Source: SIG438 sp034117945 (GTDB lineage Bacteria > Bacillota > Clostridia > HGM11514). From it: 5,642 bases of DNA. Position numbers and translations under genes: made by a program. The DNA lies in the NCBI GenBank assembly GCA_034117945.1, contig JAXEOR010000193.1, positions 1-5,642 of the forward strand, in the 5' to 3' direction. The notes beneath the pieces were generated by a model. It saw nothing but the letters and a program-made list of their open reading frames with translations, was not told the origin of the DNA and searched no databases. Positions 1 to 5,642 of the stretch are shown one piece after another; within the stretch, counting starts at the first letter, position 1, and every line of letters starts with the position of its first letter.

Positions 1-3000
1 AGACAGAAACAATTGATTTTCAGCGGGAACCTGTTGGAACATATACCGGTAATTTGGGGTATAATGCAGATAAAGCTAATTATACCATTGCCGAGGAGAA
101 CGGCACAAAATTCTTAAAAATGTCCATCCCGGAGGGGGCTACCGGGGATCCGGGAATTTATTTGATGAAAGACAATCAAAGCACTGGGAAAGTAACGGTT
201 GAGGCAAGAATCAGAACGGAAAATATGGTGTCTGTCGGGGGCACCTGGCAATATCATTTGAAATACGATTCCATGACCTCCAAATCCAGTACGAGACAGC
301 TTTTGTGGATGAACAAAACGAATTTTTCCACCGGCGCCACCAAGGATGAAACAGCAACAGTCAAAGATGCTGCTGGAAACACAAAGCAGGTGAGCGATGG
401 AAAAGCGATTTATACCGCTACCAATCATGAAGGAATCTGGTATCGGATTAAATTTGTGATTGACCCTGACAGTGGAAGGATTCTGAATGAAATTCGCAGT
501 GACAGTGGAGAATTTCTGGCTTCTGCAGAATGGACCAGTGTGATTGCATATCCCGATTCCTTGGTGAAGGCATTTATGGTGCATTCTCCTTATACCAGCA
601 ATGCCGACGCATCTGTTCAAAGACGATGTGATGTGGAAGTTAGCGAAATTAAGATCACTCATGGGGGGACAATACCTGAGGAACCTCAGCAGGAATATCT
701 TAGCCTGGAAAACAATGCGGATCGTTATGTAGCAGGCAGCAGCGCTTTCCCGGTGAAGGTGATCAAATACAGCGAATCCGGCACTAAAACGGAGGTAACA
801 GGTGCAAAGCTGACCTCCTCCAATCCTGCTGCGTTTGCAGTGGAAGACGGTCAGCTGGTTCCCAAGGGGACAGGCTATTCCTTGATTACGGCAGAGTATG
901 AGGACTTGACAACCGGTATGACTATGATGTGTGTACCGGTGGATATGGCCACACAAACGGAAAGCTCTATTCCGGCAGACTATCAGGTACCGACCGACGG
1001 TCTGACAGGACATGACGGCGGCCAGGCTTATATGCATTCCGCCTCCGGCACCGTGAACGATTGGAAGCTTCGTCTTTGCGTGAATCGTGGACTGAAATGG
1101 TTTGAAAACGGGTACCGCTATATGTCCGGTTGGTTCTATGATGATATGAGTGATACCACAAAAGTGGCATTCTACATGGATGTGGAGGATTCTACCACCC
1201 ATAACCCCACTTTTGTTGAGGATTACAGCTACGGTAGATTTGACTGGACCGGGACAAATCAGTATCAGGTTCAGGTAAGAGCGGGAGTGGTCAATGCAGG
1301 TGCTGCATCTTATGGAATGACCGGGGCTACTCCGCTCAAGACCATCTCAAGAAGTTTGGGCTGGCACCAGGTGGTAGCTATGCTGGTAAAGGATCAAACT
1401 GCCCAGTATGGCTGGAGCATGGTATATTACTTAGACGGTCAGAAATTTGGACAAGTTAGTGTTGTTCCTCGTGACAGCAGCACTGTCACAGAATCCTGTT
1501 TTGAGCTGCGGGCAATGAGCTACGGCATTGATTCCTATTATGATGATCTGTTTATGAGCGGCAATGTTAACGCTCCCATGGTGGGATCTGTTGTTGTGAA
1601 GGGTTCTCCCATGGCAGGCTCTGAGCTGAAGGTAGAAACAGTTGTTACAGATCCGGACGGAGACGAACTGGCGCAATCCTTATATCAGTGGCAGTCCTCG
1701 GCGGACGGCAATACCTGGACTGATATTAATGGCGCGGTAAATGATACTTACACTTGTACAGAACAAGACATCGGGCTTTATTTAAGGGTGCGGGTAACGC
1801 CGCAGAGCACGAAAGAGCCTGTAGCCGGAGAGGCTGCTTTCTCTGCGGCTACATCCAAAATTATTCGTGCTATCACTCCTCCTTCTGTTTCCGAAGTTTC
1901 CGTGAAGGGAACACCGGCATTGGGAAATAAGCTGACGGCAGGGTATACCTATCAAAAATCCGAAGATGGCGGCGAGGAAGGCAAAACACTGTTTTTGTGG
2001 GAATTGGCCGATCAGCAGAACGGCACTTTTGCTACTGTTTCCGAAGAGGCTGTTTATACCGTCACTATGGCAGATTGCGGAAAATATATTCGGGTAACGG
2101 TAACCCCTGTGGATACAAACGGTATTGCAGGCGAGCCTGTAACATCCCCTGCGGTGATGATTGAGGATGTAGACGAGTATTCAATCTATGTTGCTCCGAA
2201 CGGTAGTGACGAAAACAGCGGAACCCTGCAAAGTCCTTTTGCCACTCTGAACCGGGCAAAGGAAGCTGTTCGGGAAATTGCAAAAACAGATTCGTCAAAG
2301 CTTATTTGTGTTTACCTTCGGGAAGGAACCTATTGCCTGGAGCAGGGCATTACCTTTGATGAGCAGGATTCCGGTACGGAGCAAAGTCCTGTTTTTTACA
2401 AAGCCTATCCCGGAGAAAAGGTTCGGATCACAGGTGCAAAAATGTTTGACTCCTCCTGTGTTCAGCCTGTAACAGATGAGTCTGTATTAAAACGGGTGCT
2501 GGATCCTGCTGCAAAGGATAAGCTGATGCAGATTGATTTGGGTGCACTTGGTTTTTCCACCATTCCGGAAATTGAGGATTATGGGTTTGGCTTGTCGTCC
2601 ACTTATTCTCCCTTAGAGATTTATTTTGACGGTGTGGCTCTTTCTCAGTCTCGCTGGCCGAATGATGATTTCACAAAAATTACCACGGCAAAGGTGAACG
2701 GAGACAATTACAGAACAGATTCCTTTACTCTGGGCTATCTGGATGAGGAAAACCATACAGCAAAATGGGATGCAGCTGCGATTAAGGATTTATATATCAG
2801 CGGTTTCATTGGGAACGACTGGGCAGGTGTAACCCAAAAGCTGGCAAGTGTTGATACCGAGAATAAAACAGTTACCTCTGTGGGAGGAACTTCTTATTCG
2901 CCTTCTGTCAACCATAAAATTTATTTCTTTAATTTAATTGAAGAAATTGATATGCCGGGAGAAAGCTACATTGACAGGGAGAAAAAGATTGTTTATTTCT

Positions 3001-5546
3001 ATCCCTATCAGCAGGATTTGTCTGACGTGGAAATTGCTGTGGCAGATATGAATCAGCCCTTGTTCACCTTGAACGGAACGAAATATGTTTCCTTTGAGGG
3101 TCTGTATCTGGATACCACCAGAAACAACGCCATCACTGCAAAAAGCGTTTCAAATGTTACGATTGACGGCTGCGAAATCGGCCATACAGCGGCAAATGCG
3201 ATTACTCTGAACGGAACAGACTGTGTCATTCAAAACTGTCATATTTATGATTTGGCCAGAGGTGGAATCTATATTTCAGGCGGTAACCGCAAAACCTTAA
3301 CCTCCTCTAACAATGTGATCCGTAATAATCGGCTGCACAAGGGAGAGCGGGTGTACAATGCTTATGTGCCTATGATTTCTGCAACGGATTGCGTTGGCCT
3401 TACCATTGAAAATAACAAACTTTATGATTCTAAGCATCAGCTGGTGGAATATACGAATAGTAATGATATTTTGTTCCAGTATAATGAGGTGTTCGATGCA
3501 GTGAATCAGGCGGCAGATATGTCTGCAGTTTACTTTGGCAGAAACCCCAGCGTTTTGGGAATTGAATTTAAATATAACTATTTCCATGACATTGGAAACA
3601 CCTACGGAGGATACGGTCAGCAGTCTATTTTCTGGGATGATGGATCCTACGGCCCGCTGGTGTACGGCAACATTTTCTACCGCGGAACTCGTACCGCTGA
3701 TCAGGGCGGCTCCATTAAAACCCACTGCTATCCCTTAAAAACCTACGGCGGACAGTTTGCAGAAGTGAAAAATAATATTATTGTAGACGCTCCTACCGCT
3801 TTCCGTTACTCTGTTTGGAATGACTGGTATGAATGGGTGTACGATAAGAGCAGTAAAAAAAACAGTGGTATTTGGTCACGAATGACCGCTGCCGGCTTTG
3901 ACAGTGACACATGGAAAGAGCATTATAAGGACACTCCTTGGCAATACCTGAATCAGTATTTCAGCACAGAATTGAAAGACCAGATCACACCGCTGACCGG
4001 CTCTGCACTGAATCAATTCATTGCAGAGCATAAGCAGCCGGAAGTGAACAACGTGTTTGAAGGAAATGTGCTGGCAAAGGTAGAGGAAACCATACAGGGA
4101 GGAAAGGTGAACGAATCCGGCACCTATAAAATCCCAGCGAATCAGACGGAGTCCTCTTTTGTCGATTACGGAAAGGATTTCAAGCTGACGGATAGTGCGT
4201 TGGCTCAGATCAGAAAGCAAATTCCTGATTTTGAAAACATTCCTACCGAAAAGATTGGCTTGATGCCGGTGAGCAAAAACGGCCAAACATATTATGTGGG
4301 AGGTCAACAGCCTTCGGTATCCAATGCGAAGCTGACGGGTGATGAAACAGCTTTACAGGTGAATTACAGCTATAGCGATCCGGATGGCGATAAAGAAGGA
4401 TTTTCTGAAATTAGCTGGTGGATTTCTTCCTCTAAGAACGGAGAATATGAGAAAATTCCGGGAGAAAGTAGCAAAGAACTGCTTCTGGATGCTTCTTATC
4501 AAGGAAAGTACATTAAATGCCGTGTAACACCGGTTGATGTGCGTATGATTGATGGCGAAAGCGTAGAAACCGCAGCAGTGCTGGCTGGTTCTGAGGTGAT
4601 TGAGCCGGATAGAAGTACTTTGCAGTCGGCAATTGAGCAGGCGGAAGCGTTGCTGGAATCCGCCGTGGTCGGAAAACAGCCCGGAAACTATTCCCAGGCA
4701 TCGGTTGATAAATTCCGCTTAGCACTGGATGCGGCAAAACAGGTTGCCCAGGATATCAATGCAGAGCAGAGCGAACTGGATAATGCTCTTTCAAAGCTGA
4801 CTGCGGCTCAGACCACCTTTGAAAAGAGCAAAATCAAGGAAAGTCCCTCACCGGAGGTTTCGCCCACTTCACCGGCGGTTTCGCCCACTTCACCGGTGAT
4901 TGCACCTACATCCGACCCGAATTCCGGATCTCATTCCGGTGGAACAAAAATTTCCAATGGCGGATATTATGGTGGCTCCGGAATCAACAGACCTGTTCAG
5001 GATACGCAGACTGTAGCATTCCAGGATATTGCAGGCCATTGGGCGGAAAATGACATTATCGAAATGGCGCAGCAAGGGATTGTTGCAGGAATTTCCTCCG
5101 ATATCTTTGCACCGGATCAGGATATTACAAGAGCGGAATTTGCGGCTATTCTGGTTAGAGCGCTCAAGATTTCTTCAACGGTGAGCAGCGATATCTTCTG
5201 GGATGTACCTTCTGACAGCTGGTATGCAGATGCGGTTGTTTCCGCAGCCTCAGCCGGACTGATCGTTGGCTATGACGGCTATTTCAGACCGGACGATCTG
5301 ATCACCCGTGAGGAAATGGCGGTGGTGATTGCAAAAGCCTACTCCTATCTGGGGAAAGAGGCAAGCCGGGGCAAAATCAGTATGTTCAGTGACGCAGAGG
5401 AGATTTCTCTCTGGGCGAAGGATTATGTGGATCAGGCCGCAAGCGCAGGACTGGTCAGCGGCGTAACAGCCACCACCTTTGCACCGAAAGATAATACCAC
5501 CCGTGCTCAGGTGACCAGCCTGATCAAACGGTTGTTAGAAAACTAA
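1..5546 (+). CDS. Surface-anchored multimodular beta-helix glycoside hydrolase (GH141-like) with SLH repeats, 5' partial
   Basis: This is a probable extracellular polysaccharide-degrading enzyme held on the cell wall. The frame is open from base 3, so the N-terminus and any signal peptide are outside the window. A TTG at 54 is only an internal Leu codon with no Shine-Dalgarno sequence before it. Visible modules by residue (residue n starts at base 3n): jelly-roll ~1-222; Ig-like ~226-315; second jelly-roll ~333-521, with GWHQVVAML and YYLDGQKFG strands typical of LamG-like folds; Ig-like ~524-623 and ~626-722, each ending in a Y-[LI]-R-V-x-V-T-P strand; right-handed beta-helix ~726-1432; Ig-like ~1437-1532; FIVAR ~1537-1611; Pro/Ser/Thr linker ~1612-1672; three SLH repeats ~1673-1847. 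No frameshift is seen. The modular layout is well supported. The GH141 assignment is by motif resemblance, and the substrate (pectin, xylan or fucosylated glycan) is unknown. A polysaccharide lyase or a non-catalytic beta-helix adhesin is the main alternative. Confidence 0.95.
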   Translation, partial: TETIDFQREPVGTYTGNLGYNADKANYTIAEENGTKFLKMSIPEGATGDPGIYLMKDNQSTGKVTVEARIRTENMVSVGGTWQYHLKYDSMTSKSSTRQLLWMNKTNFSTGATKDETATVKDAAGNTKQVSDGKAIYTATNHEGIWYRIKFVIDPDSGRILNEIRSDSGEFLASAEWTSVIAYPDSLVKAFMVHSPYTSNADASVQRRCDVEVSEIKITHGGTIPEEPQQEYLSLENNADRYVAGSSAFPVKVIKYSESGTKTEVTGAKLTSSNPAAFAVEDGQLVPKGTGYSLITAEYEDLTTGMTMMCVPVDMATQTESSIPADYQVPTDGLTGHDGGQAYMHSASGTVNDWKLRLCVNRGLKWFENGYRYMSGWFYDDMSDTTKVAFYMDVEDSTTHNPTFVEDYSYGRFDWTGTNQYQVQVRAGVVNAGAASYGMTGATPLKTISRSLGWHQVVAMLVKDQTAQYGWSMVYYLDGQKFGQVSVVPRDSSTVTESCFELRAMSYGIDSYYDDLFMSGNVNAPMVGSVVVKGSPMAGSELKVETVVTDPDGDELAQSLYQWQSSADGNTWTDINGAVNDTYTCTEQDIGLYLRVRVTPQSTKEPVAGEAAFSAATSKIIRAITPPSVSEVSVKGTPALGNKLTAGYTYQKSEDGGEEGKTLFLWELADQQNGTFATVSEEAVYTVTMADCGKYIRVTVTPVDTNGIAGEPVTSPAVMIEDVDEYSIYVAPNGSDENSGTLQSPFATLNRAKEAVREIAKTDSSKLICVYLREGTYCLEQGITFDEQDSGTEQSPVFYKAYPGEKVRITGAKMFDSSCVQPVTDESVLKRVLDPAAKDKLMQIDLGALGFSTIPEIEDYGFGLSSTYSPLEIYFDGVALSQSRWPNDDFTKITTAKVNGDNYRTDSFTLGYLDEENHTAKWDAAAIKDLYISGFIGNDWAGVTQKLASVDTENKTVTSVGGTSYSPSVNHKIYFFNLIEEIDMPGESYIDREKKIVYFYPYQQDLSDVEIAVADMNQPLFTLNGTKYVSFEGLYLDTTRNNAITAKSVSNVTIDGCEIGHTAANAITLNGTDCVIQNCHIYDLARGGIYISGGNRKTLTSSNNVIRNNRLHKGERVYNAYVPMISATDCVGLTIENNKLYDSKHQLVEYTNSNDILFQYNEVFDAVNQAADMSAVYFGRNPSVLGIEFKYNYFHDIGNTYGGYGQQSIFWDDGSYGPLVYGNIFYRGTRTADQGGSIKTHCYPLKTYGGQFAEVKNNIIVDAPTAFRYSVWNDWYEWVYDKSSKKNSGIWSRMTAAGFDSDTWKEHYKDTPWQYLNQYFSTELKDQITPLTGSALNQFIAEHKQPEVNNVFEGNVLAKVEETIQGGKVNESGTYKIPANQTESSFVDYGKDFKLTDSALAQIRKQIPDFENIPTEKIGLMPVSKNGQTYYVGGQQPSVSNAKLTGDETALQVNYSYSDPDGDKEGFSEISWWISSSKNGEYEKIPGESSKELLLDASYQGKYIKCRVTPVDVRMIDGESVETAAVLAGSEVIEPDRSTLQSAIEQAEALLESAVVGKQPGNYSQASVDKFRLALDAAKQVAQDINAEQSELDNALSKLTAAQTTFEKSKIKESPSPEVSPTSPAVSPTSPVIAPTSDPNSGSHSGGTKISNGGYYGGSGINRPVQDTQTVAFQDIAGHWAENDIIEMAQQGIVAGISSDIFAPDQDITRAEFAAILVRALKISSTVSSDIFWDVPSDSWYADAVVSAASAGLIVGYDGYFRPDDLITREEMAVVIAKAYSYLGKEASRGKISMFSDAEEISLWAKDYVDQAASAGLVSGVTATTFAPKDNTTRAQVTSLIKRLLEN
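1572..2168 (+). other. Two tandem Ig-like modules upstream of the catalytic module
   Basis: Residues ~524-623 and ~626-722 are two diverged copies of an Ig/fibronectin-like fold. Both begin with a V-[KS]-G-[ST]-P-x-x-G-x-x-L strand, have a central tryptophan strand (LYQWQSSADG; LFLWELADQQ), and end with GLYLRVRVTP or GKYIRVTVTP followed by a G-E-P/A-type hairpin. The first carries an acidic DPDGDE turn that could bind calcium. A third copy lies after the catalytic module at 4311-4598. Such modules commonly act as rigid spacers or protein-protein interaction units in cell-wall enzymes; no catalytic role is expected. Confidence 0.75.
2178..4298 (+). other. Right-handed parallel beta-helix catalytic module, GH141-like
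   Basis: This module spans residues ~726-1432. It opens with YVAPNGSDENSGT...SPFATLNRAKEAVR, the usual entry to secreted beta-helix hydrolases and lyases, then a REGTYCLEQGITF strand. Next come features I associate with GH141-type proteins: SRWPND (~883-888), GNDWAGVTQK (~937-946) and IDMPGES followed by KIVYFYP (~982-1002). Short parallel beta-helix coils follow from ~1028 (NVTIDGCEI, CVIQNCHIYD, LTIENNKLYD, ILFQYNEVFD, IEFKYNYFHDIG). Candidate catalytic acids are Asp1172 in AADMSAVYFGRN and Asp1212 or Asp1213 in WDDGSYG. Characterised GH141 members include an alpha-L-fucosidase acting on rhamnogalacturonan II and a xylanase, so the substrate cannot be read from the family alone. GH120 beta-xylosidases and pectate-lyase-like proteins share the fold and are alternatives. 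Confidence 0.75.
4311..4598 (+). other. Third Ig-like module, downstream of the catalytic module
   Basis: Residues ~1437-1532 repeat the plan of the two Ig-like modules that precede the beta-helix. The copy has a DPDGDK acidic turn, a tryptophan strand (ISWWISSSKNGEY) and a closing strand GKYIKCRVTPVD followed by GESVETAAV. The closing strand matches the second upstream copy (GKYIRVTVTPVD, GEPVTSPAV) most closely, while the acidic turn matches the first. It probably acts as a spacer between the enzyme and the anchor region. Confidence 0.7.
4611..4835 (+). other. FIVAR helical module
   Basis: Residues ~1537-1611 form a predicted helical unit: LQSAIEQAEALLES, then a GNYSQASVDKFRLALDAAKQV helix pattern, then INAEQSELDNALSKLTAAQTTF. 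The order of leading helix, Y-[ST]-x-x-S-x-x-x-[FL]-x-x-A-L-x-x-A, and [SD]-Q-x-x-[IVL]-x-x-A-x-x-x-L-x-x-A is the hallmark of FIVAR domains. These are common in Gram-positive surface glycoside hydrolases and are thought to serve in binding or as stalks. Confidence 0.8.
4848..4910 (+). repeat. Three tandem 21-base repeats encoding a Pro/Ser/Thr linker
   Basis: Three in-frame units of 21 bases lie at 4848-4868, 4869-4889 and 4890-4910. They encode SPEVSPT, SPAVSPT and SPVIAPT. Units one and two differ at a single base (GAG versus GCG in the third codon), while the third has diverged further. The repeats form the start of a flexible linker between the FIVAR module and the SLH anchor, which continues as a Ser/Gly-rich stretch with GGYYGGSG. 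The Ser and Thr residues could be glycosylated; that is inference. Confidence 0.9.
5019..5543 (+). other. Three S-layer homology (SLH) repeats, C-terminal wall anchor
   Basis: The SLH repeats begin at residues 1673 (FQDIAGHWAENDI), 1732 (FWDVPSDSWYADAV) and 1795 (FSDAEEISLWAKDYV). Each continues with a G-[IL]-V-x-G turn, an F-x-P-[DK]-[DQ] segment and the anchor motif, read here as ITRAE, ITREE and TTRAQ. In the SLH family these motifs bind pyruvylated secondary cell-wall polymer, and three repeats make a complete trimeric-like anchor. The third copy has Gln in place of the usual Glu in the TRAE motif. The domain ends five codons or fewer before the stop, as is usual for C-terminal anchors. 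Confidence 0.95.
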
Positions 5547-5568
5547 GTCTTCTCCATCTCCTTTTTTT

Positions 5569-5604
5569 GCAGCCCTCTGATGTAAAATTCAGAGGGCTGC
5601 TTTT
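5569..5604 (+). terminator. Intrinsic terminator of the large gene
   Basis: A perfect 12-base-pair stem (5569-5580 with 5589-5600) closes an 8-base loop (5581-5588, TGTAAAAT) and is followed by TTTTA. It begins 22 bases after the TAA stop of the large gene. The U-tract is short (four T), so termination may be partial. A run of seven T (5562-5568) precedes the stem, but no matching A-run that would give a good - strand U-tract was judged functional: on the - strand the stem is followed by A residues, so this hairpin should act on + strand transcripts only. Confidence 0.8.
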
Positions 5605-5610
5605 ATCAAC

Positions 5611-5642
5611 AAAAAAGGCAGCCCGTATTTTACAGGCTGCCT
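5611..5642 (-). terminator. Probable terminator for a convergent - strand gene, cut by the window edge
   Basis: The arms AGGCAGCC (5616-5623) and GGCTGCCT (5635-5642) pair over 8 bases. After one C-A mismatch, a further GTA/TAC pairing is possible around a TTT loop. Six A at 5611-5616 would read as a U-tract directly after the stem on the - strand, giving the classic terminator layout for a gene approaching from the right. The window ends exactly at the right arm, so a T-run beyond it, which would make the hairpin work in both directions, cannot be ruled out. Confidence 0.65.

Noticed and set aside
54..56. TTG as the translation start of the large gene
   Set aside because: The same frame stays open to the left edge (reading TETIDFQREPVGTYTGN before this Leu), the upstream residues fit the jelly-roll module, and no ribosome binding site precedes it.
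114..1202. Long open frame of 362 codons on the - strand
   Set aside because: It lies wholly inside the large gene, its translation is rich in Cys, His and Ile without any recognisable domain, and the + strand frame there encodes clear modules. It is a shadow frame.
3081..3480. Possible DNA-level repeat array in the beta-helix coils
   Set aside because: The periodicity is of short protein coils with N-rich turns; the bases themselves do not repeat, so it is fold-driven and neither a tandem repeat nor CRISPR.
3297..4307. Two - strand open frames (3297-3725 and 3876-4307) and a + strand frame (3535-3738) within the beta-helix region
   Set aside because: All are antisense or out of frame to the conserved catalytic module, have no domain features and no ribosome binding site that I can support.
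5547..5568. Pyrimidine-rich stretch between stop and terminator as a regulatory site
   Set aside because: It is only a short spacer with a T7 run before the hairpin; no promoter-like or binding-site structure is visible.

Overview
The window is almost entirely one very large, 5'-truncated coding sequence on the + strand (open from the left edge to a TAA ending at 5546), followed by about 95 bases of intergenic DNA holding two hairpins. The reading frame contains no stop from base 3 onward, so the true start, signal peptide, promoter and ribosome binding site lie to the left of the window. Residue numbers below count from the first complete codon at base 3 (residue n begins at base 3n), giving 1847 visible residues.

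The protein is a modular, surface-anchored carbohydrate-active protein. In order it has: a lectin-like jelly-roll module (residues ~1-222), a bacterial Ig-like module (~226-315), a second jelly-roll module (~333-521), two related Ig-like modules (~524-623 and ~626-722), a large right-handed parallel beta-helix module that looks like the catalytic part and most resembles glycoside hydrolase family GH141 (~726-1432), a third Ig-like module (~1437-1532), a FIVAR helical module (~1537-1611), a Pro/Ser/Thr then Gly-rich linker (~1612-1672) and three S-layer homology (SLH) repeats to the C-terminus (~1673-1847).

The organism is most likely a Gram-positive anaerobe of the Clostridia: C-terminal SLH anchoring, a FIVAR module, a Pro/Ser/Thr cell-wall linker, moderate GC and U-tract intrinsic terminators all fit. 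No taxonomic marker is present, so this is inference. The expected role is a cell-bound polysaccharide hydrolase: the jelly-roll modules may hold glycan, the beta-helix cuts it, and the SLH repeats hold the protein on the secondary cell-wall polymer.

Downstream, hairpin 1 (5569-5600) is a probable terminator for the large gene, and hairpin 2 (5616-5642) has its U-tract on the - strand, suggesting a convergent gene entering from the right. The two hairpins share stem arms and have perfectly complementary 8-base loops. I saw no RNA gene, CRISPR array, insertion sequence or defence system. The window reads as a polysaccharide-utilisation surface protein, not as a clearly new system; the main novelty is the domain combination and the paired terminators.
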